Assembly (NCBI GenBank): GCA_014377625.1
Contig: JACMPG010000084.1
Location: forward strand, 1-59,309
DNA: 59,309 nt
Source of the DNA: Spirosoma sp.
GTDB lineage: Bacteria; Bacteroidota; Bacteroidia; Cytophagales; Spirosomataceae
Direction of reading: 5' to 3'
Part shown: piece after piece, positions 36,883-45,278 of the stretch
How positions within the stretch are numbered: the stretch's first letter is position 1
How the letters are laid out: each line of letters starts with the position of its first letter
The notes under the pieces: generated by a model
What the model saw: the letters and a program-made list of their open reading frames with translations, nothing else
Told to the model about the DNA's origin: nothing
Databases searched by the model: none
Translations under genes and position numbers: made by a program

Positions 36883-38274
36883 ATGAACTATAAATACGTC
36901 ATCATCGGGTCGGGACCGACGGGGCTTGGAGCCGCTTACCGCCTGAAAGAATTAGGCATTACCGATTTCATCGTCTTAGAAAAGGAAAACCGGATTGGAG
37001 GTCTCTCCAAGAGTTTCGTTGACGAAAAAGGCTTCACCTGGGATGTGGGAGGCCACGTACAGTTTTCGCACTACAACTATTTCGATAATCTGATGGTGGC
37101 CGCCCTCGGCGAAGACGGCTGGCTTTCACATCAGCGCGAATCGTGGGTCTGGATCGAAAATCGGTTTGTGCCGTATCCGTTTCAGAACAACATCAAGTAC
37201 CTCTCCAAAGAAACTATGTGGAAGTGTCTGGAAGGCATCATCCACAATTACAAGAATCCGACCACGAAGAAGCCCGCTAACTTCCGCGAGTGGATTTTGA
37301 CTACGTTTGGACAGGGACTGGCCGAGACCTTTATGTTTCCGTACAACTTCAAGGTATGGGCTTACCCGACCGAAGAGATGAACGCAGTCTGGGTGGGTGA
37401 GCGCGTGGCCGTAACCGATTTGCAGCGCGTAACGAAGAATATCCTCTTCAATCAGGATGACTTTTCGTGGGGTCCTAACAGCACCTTTAAGTTCCCCAAA
37501 AAGGGCGGTACGGGCAGCATCTGGGACGCGGTGGGCAAGCTCATCGGCGACGAATACGTGAAGCTCAACTGCACCGTGGAGAAAGTCATTGGCCCCGAAA
37601 AAACCATCGTCATGGCCGACGGCTCGACTATCCAGTACGAGTATCTGATGAGCACCATGCCGCTCGATCTGTTCACGCAGCGCGTAGACGGTCTCGATGC
37701 TGATACCGTAGCAACCGCGCAGGGGCTTAAACACTCTACGACGCACGTAGTAGGTATTGGCCTGAAGGGTAAACCCAAGCCAAGTCTGGAAACGATGTGC
37801 TGGATGTATTTTCCGGAGAGCAACAGCCCGTATTACCGCGTTACGGTGTTCTCCAACTACAGCCCTAACAACGTACCGGACATTGAACAGAACTGGTCGC
37901 TGATGACCGAAACGAGCCAGTCGAGTGCCAAACCCGTTGACCATGAAACCCTCGTGGCCGACACCATCCGCGCGCTCATCGAGGACCAGCTCATCGACTC
38001 AGCCGACGACATAGTATCGACGTTTCATAAATCATTCGAGTACGGCTACCCAACACCATCGGTAGAGCGCGACGGGATTTTAAAAGCGGTTTTGCCTGCG
38101 CTGGAGCCGTTTGGTATCTACTCTCGCGGACGTTTTGGGGCTTGGAAATACGAAGTAAGCAACCAGGACCACTCACTCATGCAGGGCGTGGAGTGGGCCA
38201 ACCGCGTGGCCGCCAACGTCCCGGAACTAACCCTCCCCTTCCCCGAAACCGCCAACGCGATGTGGGGAAAGTAA
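36883..38274 (+). CDS. FAD-dependent oxidoreductase, protoporphyrinogen oxidase / UDP-galactopyranose mutase-like
   Basis: 463 residues. The dinucleotide motif YVIIGSGPTGLGAAYRL is at the N-terminus, followed by VLEKENRIGGLSKSF and WDVGGHVQFSHY. GAWKYE with MQGVEWANRVA forms the C-terminal FAD-closing part. The arrangement fits the amine-oxidase/UDP-galactopyranose-mutase-like group often found beside glycosyltransferases in polysaccharide clusters, more than heme synthesis. The substrate is not established. It follows the GT2 gene after 31 bases. Confidence 0.8.
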   Translation: MNYKYVIIGSGPTGLGAAYRLKELGITDFIVLEKENRIGGLSKSFVDEKGFTWDVGGHVQFSHYNYFDNLMVAALGEDGWLSHQRESWVWIENRFVPYPFQNNIKYLSKETMWKCLEGIIHNYKNPTTKKPANFREWILTTFGQGLAETFMFPYNFKVWAYPTEEMNAVWVGERVAVTDLQRVTKNILFNQDDFSWGPNSTFKFPKKGGTGSIWDAVGKLIGDEYVKLNCTVEKVIGPEKTIVMADGSTIQYEYLMSTMPLDLFTQRVDGLDADTVATAQGLKHSTTHVVGIGLKGKPKPSLETMCWMYFPESNSPYYRVTVFSNYSPNNVPDIEQNWSLMTETSQSSAKPVDHETLVADTIRALIEDQLIDSADDIVSTFHKSFEYGYPTPSVERDGILKAVLPALEPFGIYSRGRFGAWKYEVSNQDHSLMQGVEWANRVAANVPELTLPFPETANAMWGK

Positions 38275-38280
38275 ACATCA

Positions 38281-38365
38281 GTTATAAAGTTATAGAGTTG
38301 TAAAGTTGGCTGACGCGAGTGCTATTTTTGCGTCAGCCAACTTTACAACTCTATGACTTTATAAC
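38281..38365. repeat. 36-bp inverted repeat upstream of the 913-residue protein gene
   Basis: 38281-38316 and 38330-38365 are complementary at 35 of 36 positions around a 13-base loop. The outer part (AGAGTTGTAAAGTT) is shared with the element at 8076-8142. It starts 6 bases after the preceding stop and ends 10 bases before the next ATG, so it fills the whole spacer. Confidence 0.85.
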
Positions 38366-38375
38366 TTCTGAAAAA

Positions 38376-41117
38376 ATGAAGCGAACCGTTTGGATTGGTA
38401 TTGGGGCAGTACTGCTGATTGGCGGCTGGCTGGGCTACCGGCAGTTGCGCCAGGCCAGCGGCTCCATCAGTTCGCTGGTGCCGCCGGGGGCGTTGCTCAT
38501 GCTAGCCAGCGACCGGCTTCAGGATACGCTCTCCACCCGGACCCTGCGCACCCGCATTGCCCTCCGCCAAATACCCATCTTCGACGAAGCCCGGCAACGG
38601 CTCGACCGCTTTCTCTATGCTACTGCCGATACCAGCACCGCTCTGGGATTCGTGAACCATAAAGTAGTACGGTATTCGCTGCATAATGTATCGACGACGA
38701 CGCTCGATTTCGTTTTTTACGTACCGCTTACTGAGGCCGATACCAGCTTTCTGCGCCGGCTTACCAACCCCAACCCACGTCAGTACCGGGTGTTGAACCA
38801 TACGTTTTCCAGCGAAAAAATTTACGATCTGGTCAACCGAAGCAACGAGTCAATTGGGTCGTTTATCCTGACCGACCGGTTTCTGGTGGGTAGCGCGTCG
38901 GGTATTCTAATCGAGAACGTAGCCAATAAGATGCACCAGTCGTTTCCACTTGTTGGTAGTGATGCGTCGGGGCGTTTTTCGGATCGAATAGCCGCCAATC
39001 TGATTGTGGACGAAGACCACCTGGCGGGCCTGAGCATTCGGCCCGAAGTGATGGAGAATCTGTTCAGCGATGCGGGATCGCTGGTGCGGGTGTTTCTACC
39101 CGAAGAACTCAATTTGCAGTTCCGGTCGTCGGCATCGGGGTCACATCTGATTGGTTACGCCGTGGATAAAATCGGCTCCCGGCGCGATGTAGCCGCGCTC
39201 TTTGGCGGGCAAACACCCCAGCGCATTGCTCACCCCGAACTGATTCCGCAGACTACAGCTACGCTTTATCACATCGGCATCAGTAACGCAGCGCGTTTCG
39301 GCGAATCGATGGCCAACCTGCTCGAATCGGCCTCTACCAACTTCCTGCGAGACCGCTTTGGGCAGATCAAGTCGCTTACCGGGCCGTTTTACGAAGCCCT
39401 CGACCGCGACGTATTGCTTTGCCGACTGGAGTCACCGGCGGGGGCGCAGCGGCAGGTGGTAATTATGCCGGGTCGCGATGGCCGCAAACTCGTGGCAGCT
39501 TATCAGCGAATTGCCTATACCGCCGGAGCTAAGAGTCAGTCGCCGGTACGAGCGTTTCTGGGCCATAAAATCCTGTCGCTCAACGTAGCGGAACTGCCCG
39601 CGTCGCTGTTCGGCAGTTTGTTGATGGGATTTCCGCAGAGCTGGATTACCCAGCATGGTACGGCCCTGATTGTGGCCAATACCGAAGATGCCATGCAGGA
39701 CTACCTGCAGCAGGTACAGCGCGGGGCCGTGTGGTCGGCTGATGAGCGGCAGCTTGATTTGCTCAACGGCACCCTGCGTCCGGCCAATTTCACGGCGTTT
39801 GTCCGGTTAAACCGCACGCAGACTACCGTACCATCATCCTGGCCCGCAGCCTGGCAAAACCTGCTCGACCAGCCCGATCCTGCTACGGGCCGACCCGCCT
39901 TCGACAACCTCGAAAACATGGCATATCAGGCCAGCTATGGTAACGAAAATATTCAGTCGACGGTAATCCTTGGTCGCGCAACGCCCCGCGCCAGTACGGC
40001 GGTGCTGAACAAACTGCTGCTGCGCAAACGTGCCGAGTTTAATGCTTCGCTTATCTCAGCCCCCATCGTGGCCGGGAGCCTGAGCGACACCACAGCGCAG
40101 TTTTACGCCCAAAATACCGCCAATGAGTTTGTGCTTGTGACGCCTAAAGGCGAGAAAATCAAACAAAGCCAAACGGACGGACCCATACGCAGCAATGCAC
40201 TACCCGTCGATTTTCTGAATAACGGGCGGCTCCAGTATCTGTTTATGACCGACCGAACGCTGTATGTAGCCGATCCCAGCCGGGGCAGTACGGTGTTGCT
40301 CACGGGCATTGCCCTGCCAGCGGGTCTCGATCCTACATACCTGATTCGGCCACGCGGCAATAAACAGCGTAATATCGTAGCCCTGGCCGCCCATACCGAC
40401 GGACGAATCTTTGGTCTCGACCGGCAAAAACGGGTGTTTGTGCCGATAGCGAAGGCACCCAAAAAAGGGCCATTACTCCTGCCGTTTCAGGTCATAACTA
40501 CGCCAAAGGGAATGAACATCCTGGCTACCCAGCCCGACGGAACCCTGAATTACTGGCTCGAAAACGGCACCCAGCACCCGCACTTTCCGGTACGTATCGA
40601 ACGCCGGAACGACGACGAGCCAGACATTCGCTTTGCCGGTCCGGCCTTTTTGTTGCCCGGTCAGCAGATGATTCATACCATTGCCGATGAGGGGCAGCTA
40701 CTCCGCATTCTGCCCAATGGACTGATTGCCAAACGAACGCAGCTATACCGACCCGTGCGACAGGGCGTTTTCCGGCTCCTGCCCGATCAGGAACAGACCA
40801 GCTACCTGCTGTTGCGCACGACTGATACCGAAGTAGCGGTGCTGAATCAGCAGGGCGAACGCCGGTTTGAGGTGCGTGCGCTGCCGTCGGGCCGTAGTAC
40901 CGTGCGCTACCACCGGCTCGGCGCGGGCGTAGACCTCATCAGCGTACAATCGGGCGGATTCAGTACCTTGTATGATCTCAACGGTACCGTAGTGGGCGAC
41001 CGGCCCATTCCGGGTAACTTTCCGGTTGCCCTGCAATTTGACGAACGAACCAACGAGCTGTATATCCTGAGCGGTACTGACCGCGCCGTGCAGTTATTTT
41101 CTATTCGACTTCGATGA
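38376..41117 (+). CDS. large hypothetical protein with one N-terminal membrane anchor
   Basis: 913 residues from ATG 38376 (MKRTVWIGIGAVLLIGGWLGYR); the frame opens inside the inverted repeat at 38319, which is not preferred. A single transmembrane anchor is followed by a long periplasmic region. The last ~300 residues have beta-propeller-like repeats (VLVTPKGEKI, YLFMTDRTLYVAD, RIFGLDRQKRVFVP, EVAVLNQQGERRF, STLYDLNGTVVGD). No catalytic motif is seen. Its stop overlaps the next start (ATGA), indicating translational coupling with the SGNH protein. An assembly or scaffold role in the glycan cluster is only inferred. Confidence 0.7.
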   Translation: MKRTVWIGIGAVLLIGGWLGYRQLRQASGSISSLVPPGALLMLASDRLQDTLSTRTLRTRIALRQIPIFDEARQRLDRFLYATADTSTALGFVNHKVVRYSLHNVSTTTLDFVFYVPLTEADTSFLRRLTNPNPRQYRVLNHTFSSEKIYDLVNRSNESIGSFILTDRFLVGSASGILIENVANKMHQSFPLVGSDASGRFSDRIAANLIVDEDHLAGLSIRPEVMENLFSDAGSLVRVFLPEELNLQFRSSASGSHLIGYAVDKIGSRRDVAALFGGQTPQRIAHPELIPQTTATLYHIGISNAARFGESMANLLESASTNFLRDRFGQIKSLTGPFYEALDRDVLLCRLESPAGAQRQVVIMPGRDGRKLVAAYQRIAYTAGAKSQSPVRAFLGHKILSLNVAELPASLFGSLLMGFPQSWITQHGTALIVANTEDAMQDYLQQVQRGAVWSADERQLDLLNGTLRPANFTAFVRLNRTQTTVPSSWPAAWQNLLDQPDPATGRPAFDNLENMAYQASYGNENIQSTVILGRATPRASTAVLNKLLLRKRAEFNASLISAPIVAGSLSDTTAQFYAQNTANEFVLVTPKGEKIKQSQTDGPIRSNALPVDFLNNGRLQYLFMTDRTLYVADPSRGSTVLLTGIALPAGLDPTYLIRPRGNKQRNIVALAAHTDGRIFGLDRQKRVFVPIAKAPKKGPLLLPFQVITTPKGMNILATQPDGTLNYWLENGTQHPHFPVRIERRNDDEPDIRFAGPAFLLPGQQMIHTIADEGQLLRILPNGLIAKRTQLYRPVRQGVFRLLPDQEQTSYLLLRTTDTEVAVLNQQGERRFEVRALPSGRSTVRYHRLGAGVDLISVQSGGFSTLYDLNGTVVGDRPIPGNFPVALQFDERTNELYILSGTDRAVQLFSIRLR

Positions 41118-42115
41118 GGTATTTACGCTATTTCATAATTAGTGTGGCCCTTGTGTTCTGGCTGGGCGGGCTGTCAGGTACGGCGTCGCACTGGCTTTAT
41201 GATACCGGCGTTATTGCCGACGATTACCGCAATGGTGATCTGTACCGGATGTCGGCCCTGCCGCAGTTTAGAGAACCCGCTCCCACCTGCCCCCCCGCCA
41301 ACCGCGACGCCGACACCGCCCAAACGCATCTGTATATTCTTGGCGATAGTTTTTCGGAGGAGCAGCGTCTCAGCCAGGACGATTTCCGGGTTAGCTATTA
41401 CCGCCGGGCCAAGTGGGATACGCCCCCCGTGCGGGTACAACTGGACCCCGCCAAACGCAACGTCCTGCTGATGGAGACCATTGAGCGGCACGTCCGGGGG
41501 CATTTCAGCAAATCCGTTCGGGAAGTAACAGTAGTAAAAGACACGGTTCAAAACCCGGCCCCGGTACTGACTGCCTGGCAGCGTATCAAAGAAGATATCC
41601 ACTGGAGCGACGTAGAAGAACGGCTGGCTTCGGCCCTGTTCAGTCAAAGATGGGCGTTCTGGTTCAAAGAAATCAAAGCCAGACTTACCCTCGACTGGTT
41701 TAACCGGGCCAGCGTAAACGTGAGCCTGTCGGAAGATAAAGAACACATTTTTCTCAACTCCGATACTGACTCAGCCACCCCCCTGTCCTCCTTTTCAGAA
41801 TTGTCCGACCGCGAAGTCAGCGCGCTGGTCGACAGCGTCAACGCAACGGCGGATTATTATAAACGGCTTGGTTTTGACGAGGTGTATCTGTCGATTATTC
41901 CTAATAAAGTCACAATTGTGGAGCCGGACCGGGGCATGTATAACCAGCTTATCCCACGTATTCAGAACAACCCGAACCTGCGCGTTCCAACCGTCAACGT
42001 GTACGACCCTTACAAAAAAGCGACCGTTTCGCCCTACCTCACCGGCGACACCCACTGGACCTGCGCGGGCCGCGCTACGTGGCTTCAGCTTGTGTGGGAG
42101 AAAGCCGGAATTTGA
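41114..42115 (+). CDS. AlgX/AlgJ-like SGNH-fold protein
   Basis: 333 residues. An N-terminal transmembrane anchor (about 6-26) is followed by a periplasmic domain with ILGDSFSEEQ (the GDS serine, about residue 77) and, near the end, LTGDTHWTCAG carrying the D-x-H dyad. This GDS plus DTHW pairing is the mark of the AlgJ/AlgX/DHHW group, which acetylates polysaccharides in the periplasm using acyl groups passed by a membrane O-acyltransferase. The acyltransferase-3 gene at 34735 is a possible partner. It overlaps the upstream gene by 4 bases and ends at a terminator. Confidence 0.75.
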   Translation: MRYLRYFIISVALVFWLGGLSGTASHWLYDTGVIADDYRNGDLYRMSALPQFREPAPTCPPANRDADTAQTHLYILGDSFSEEQRLSQDDFRVSYYRRAKWDTPPVRVQLDPAKRNVLLMETIERHVRGHFSKSVREVTVVKDTVQNPAPVLTAWQRIKEDIHWSDVEERLASALFSQRWAFWFKEIKARLTLDWFNRASVNVSLSEDKEHIFLNSDTDSATPLSSFSELSDREVSALVDSVNATADYYKRLGFDEVYLSIIPNKVTIVEPDRGMYNQLIPRIQNNPNLRVPTVNVYDPYKKATVSPYLTGDTHWTCAGRATWLQLVWEKAGI

Positions 42116-42138
42116 GTCAGTTAAAATGCCTGAGGTTC

Positions 42139-42176
42139 AAAAAAAGCTGCACAACGGGCGTTATGCAGCTTTTTTT
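42139..42176. terminator. bidirectional terminator between the glycan cluster and the Sus-like locus
   Basis: A 13-bp perfect stem (42139-42151 with 42164-42176) consists of AAAAAAAGCTGCA and its complement. It sits between the convergent genes ending at 42115 (+) and 42213 (-). Confidence 0.85.
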
Positions 42177-42212
42177 GCGTACAAAATAGAATATGAACTG
42201 GAAACTCCGAGC

Positions 42213-43511
42213 TTACTTCTTTGTCAGTTTATACGTGGGCGCGCTGGCGTTGGTGAGGTCGAGCAGGATGTCGTAGGTACCGGCTTTCACCGCGATGTTA
42301 TCACCCCCGGTCTTTAGCACGCCATTGGCCCCGCCGTAGTTGACCGCCCAGTCGTTGTTCTGCCGGAACTTGATGTCGCCATCAACCAGTTTCACGCTGG
42401 TAAGCCTCCAGATGCCTTCGGTCCCAAAATCGGGCGTGAACTGCGTATCAGGACCATCCCAGCCTTTAGGGGCTGCGCTACCCACCAGACCCCAGACTTT
42501 GTAAGGAACAATGGTGTATTTCAGACTCTTGAAGTCGGCGGTAATCAGGTAGGTACCGGCTTTCATGGCAATGTTATCCCCGCCACTTTCGAGGACACCG
42601 TCGGCTCCGGTATCGCCGTAGTTAACGCCCCAGTCGTTGTTCAGGCGGAATTTAATGTCGCCGGCAACCAGTCTGACAATAGCCCGCCACTGGTCGGTAG
42701 AAGGGTCGTAGAAGAAGGGCTGGTCGGGGCCATCCCAGCCGTTGGCAGTTGCATTGCCGATAACGCCCCACGTAAACGGCTCCACTTTATAGGTCAGCGC
42801 GTTGGTATCGAACGTGACTTTGTAACTGCCCGCTTTCACCGTGATGTTGTCGCCCCCGGCTTTCAGTACACCGTTGGTACCCCCGTAGTTGACGTCCCAT
42901 TTGTTGTCCTGTCTAAACTTGATGTCGCCATTGGCTAGCATCAGATATGCCACGAGTATGCCAGCCTTGTCCGTCCTGTAAAACGGCTGGTCGGGGCCAT
43001 CCCAGCCGTTGGCGGTCGCGCTGCCAACTATACCAAACGTACTGCTTAAATCGAGCTTATCCAGATACGGCGTAACCTTTACCGAACTCAGCGCCGACGA
43101 CAGCACCGTGCTGGGCCCAATGGCCGACTGCACGCGGATGTCAACGTCGCCTGCCGTGGCGGGCTTTAGGCCCAGTTTCAGCAAAATGGCGTTCAGTTCA
43201 CTCGCTTTAAAGGTTTTGGTCAGACCTGCCCCCGTCGCAATACCCTCTGCTTTGGAGAAATCACCGCCTTTTTTGTCGATGAGCAACGTGTAGGCCGCCG
43301 GTGCCGCAAAGCCATAGTCTGGTTTTGCCCACGACACCGTAAGGGCGTCTTTGTCGGCGTTTTCTTTGGTCAGCACCACCGTCTGTGCCGATGTCGTTAC
43401 TACCGGCACAACGCCCGGCGTCAATACAGCTTTTACTTCCTGTTTCTCGCAGGATGTCCCCAGCAGGACGATAACGAACAGGGAAATAGAATTTAGAAAC
43501 CAGGTTTTCAT
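42213..43511 (-). CDS. SusE/SusF-like surface glycan-binding lipoprotein
   Basis: 432 residues. The lipoprotein signal ends LLGTSC (lipid Cys about 20). A SusE-type N-terminal domain (about 40-145, VVLTKENADKDALTVSWAKP) precedes three tandem starch-binding-like modules of about 85-95 residues, each opening WG(V/L)(I/V)G-type and GWDGPDQPF and containing GDIKFRxNNDWxVNYG and GGDNIxxKAGTY. In the Bacteroides Sus system SusE and SusF hold starch at the cell surface. It lies 11 bases after susD in the same operon, and its C-terminus completes the last module. Confidence 0.9.
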   Translation of the reverse strand: MKTWFLNSISLFVIVLLGTSCEKQEVKAVLTPGVVPVVTTSAQTVVLTKENADKDALTVSWAKPDYGFAAPAAYTLLIDKKGGDFSKAEGIATGAGLTKTFKASELNAILLKLGLKPATAGDVDIRVQSAIGPSTVLSSALSSVKVTPYLDKLDLSSTFGIVGSATANGWDGPDQPFYRTDKAGILVAYLMLANGDIKFRQDNKWDVNYGGTNGVLKAGGDNITVKAGSYKVTFDTNALTYKVEPFTWGVIGNATANGWDGPDQPFFYDPSTDQWRAIVRLVAGDIKFRLNNDWGVNYGDTGADGVLESGGDNIAMKAGTYLITADFKSLKYTIVPYKVWGLVGSAAPKGWDGPDTQFTPDFGTEGIWRLTSVKLVDGDIKFRQNNDWAVNYGGANGVLKTGGDNIAVKAGTYDILLDLTNASAPTYKLTKK

Positions 43512-43522
43512 AGTGTTTGTAG

Positions 43523-45112
43523 TTAATAGCCGGGGTTTTGTTTCAGGTTCGGGTTAGCCACGATATCGGCTGCCGGAATGGGGAACAGCGTGCGGAACGG
43601 CTCAACGGCTTTGCCCGCTTTTACCCCGCCTTTGAACGGCCACAGGTAGCTGCCATCCACGAATTTACCGAAGCGAATCAGGTCGGTACGGCGGTAGCCT
43701 TCCCAGTAGAGTTCACGTCCGCGCTCGGCCAGAATCCCGTCGAGCGTCAGAGAAGCCACATTACCCGACGTACCTTTATAGGCTCGCTGCCGCAGCAGGT
43801 TCACGTAACCGAGGGCTGTCGTACCATCGCCCCCCGTACCCCCGCGCAGAACGGCTTCCGCGTACATCAGATACACGTCGGCCAGGCGCATCAGCGGGAA
43901 GTCGGTATCGGGGAAGTTGCCTTCTATATCCGACCCTTTGGCCCCCGTCGAGGTTACGTTCTTGTACTTAGTGAGGGCGTAACCATCTTCAAACTTGTTC
44001 AGCACTTCGTTGATTTCCAGGCTCTGCCCGTCGGTGAAGAACAAGGCCCGGCGGTCGGTTTTACCCGATGGATCAGCAAAGAGATTGACCAGCGCCTTGG
44101 TGGTACGAAGGCCCGCCCAGCCACCGTTGATACCAAAGTCGGCGGGGTTCATCTTGCCACCCACCGGCGCGTGAATCAGAAACGTCATGCCGCCATACGA
44201 TTTGGTGCGGGTACCGTCGAACGTAACGGGCAGGATAATTTCTTTAGCGGTGTTGTTATCGGCCAGAAACAGGTGGCTGTAGTCAGCATCGAGCGAATAG
44301 GCATTCGAGCCAATTACCTTGCTGGCGTAGGTAACGGCGTCGGTCCAGCGTTGGGTGCCGGTATAGACCTGCGCATTGAGGTACAGCCGGCTAAGCAGCG
44401 TCCAGGCAGCAGCCCGGTCGGCCCGGCCATATTCGCCTGTTTTGGGCGCGGTTAGGTCGTTCTCAATGGCTTTCAGTTCGGACTCAACATACTTAAACAA
44501 CTCCTGCCGGGTAGCCTGCCGGGGTAAAAACGACCCCACTGCATCGGCATCGGTCACGAACGGGGCCGACCCAAAAAAGTCGATAGCGTGGCTGTAGGCC
44601 ATTGCCCGCAAAAATCGGGCTTCGGCGCGGTAGGTTTTTATGTCCGCAGCAGCCTGCCCCGAAATACCCCGGCTGCTAAGTTTGGCATCGGTCGATTCGC
44701 GGATGAACTCGTTCGAAGCCGTGACCAGGTAGTAAATCCGGTTATAAATCGCGGTAACAAATTCGTTGCCCGACGACCAGTTCATGTTATGGTAGTCCTG
44801 AATGGAGCCATCGTTCCAGCCAATCACGGCTTCGTCGGTGGTGAGTTGCTGCGCCATCCAGTACTGCCGGATGTAGTTGGAAAACCCTTCGTCGATACCG
44901 CTGATATCAGGCTTACCGGCGGGTCCCTGCTGCCCACTCACGGCCAGTACGGCGTAGAGTTTGGCCAGCACGAGTTTGTAGTTGGCGGCATCGGTATACA
45001 CCGAAGCCGACGTTACGTCGTAAAAAGGCTGCCGGTCAAGGTCCTTCACGCAGGCATTCGTACTCAGTATCAGCAACAGGGCTATACTGAGAGTTTTGGC
45101 TATATTTTTCAT
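43523..45112 (-). CDS. susD: SusD/RagB-family nutrient-uptake lipoprotein
   Basis: 529 residues from the ATG at 45112, which starts a lipoprotein signal (MKNIAKTLSIALLLILSTNAC); an ATG 21 bases upstream is also in frame. The TPR-like helical SusD fold is indicated by YRAEARFLRAMAYSHAIDFFG (about 155-175), AAWTLLSRLYLNAQVYTG, DFPLMRLADVYLMYAEAVLRGG and LYWEGYRRTDLIRFGKF, ending in the typical LFPIPAADIVANPNLKQNPGY. It forms the lid over the SusC channel and captures glycans. A 166-base spacer with a CACAGAG element separates it from susC. Confidence 0.93.
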   Translation of the reverse strand: MKNIAKTLSIALLLILSTNACVKDLDRQPFYDVTSASVYTDAANYKLVLAKLYAVLAVSGQQGPAGKPDISGIDEGFSNYIRQYWMAQQLTTDEAVIGWNDGSIQDYHNMNWSSGNEFVTAIYNRIYYLVTASNEFIRESTDAKLSSRGISGQAAADIKTYRAEARFLRAMAYSHAIDFFGSAPFVTDADAVGSFLPRQATRQELFKYVESELKAIENDLTAPKTGEYGRADRAAAWTLLSRLYLNAQVYTGTQRWTDAVTYASKVIGSNAYSLDADYSHLFLADNNTAKEIILPVTFDGTRTKSYGGMTFLIHAPVGGKMNPADFGINGGWAGLRTTKALVNLFADPSGKTDRRALFFTDGQSLEINEVLNKFEDGYALTKYKNVTSTGAKGSDIEGNFPDTDFPLMRLADVYLMYAEAVLRGGTGGDGTTALGYVNLLRQRAYKGTSGNVASLTLDGILAERGRELYWEGYRRTDLIRFGKFVDGSYLWPFKGGVKAGKAVEPFRTLFPIPAADIVANPNLKQNPGY

Positions 45113-45128
45113 TTGAAATAAGTTTTTA

Positions 45129-45247
45129 AACACAGAGGTAAAAGAGATTTACGGAGAACACAGAGAAGCTGGTTTTCTGCTACTTCAGTTTGATACAACG
45201 TATCGGTACTGATTCAATTGACTTGCTTCATGTGCTCTGTGAAATGC
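45129..45247. repeat. CACAGAG inverted repeat element, copy 2 (decayed)
   Basis: CACAGAG units at 45131 and 45160 and CTCTGTG near 45236 form an imperfect inverted repeat between susC and susD, related to 7190-7299 but more degenerate. Such a structure could affect the relative expression of the two genes. Confidence 0.45.
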
Positions 45248-45278
45248 TCGATTAGCTCCATGTTTGAATGTCTGATGG

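Noticed and set aside
43538-44455. 305-codon open frame on the plus strand opposite susD
   Set aside because: susD is unmistakable on the minus strand, and the antisense frame lacks any recognisable feature.
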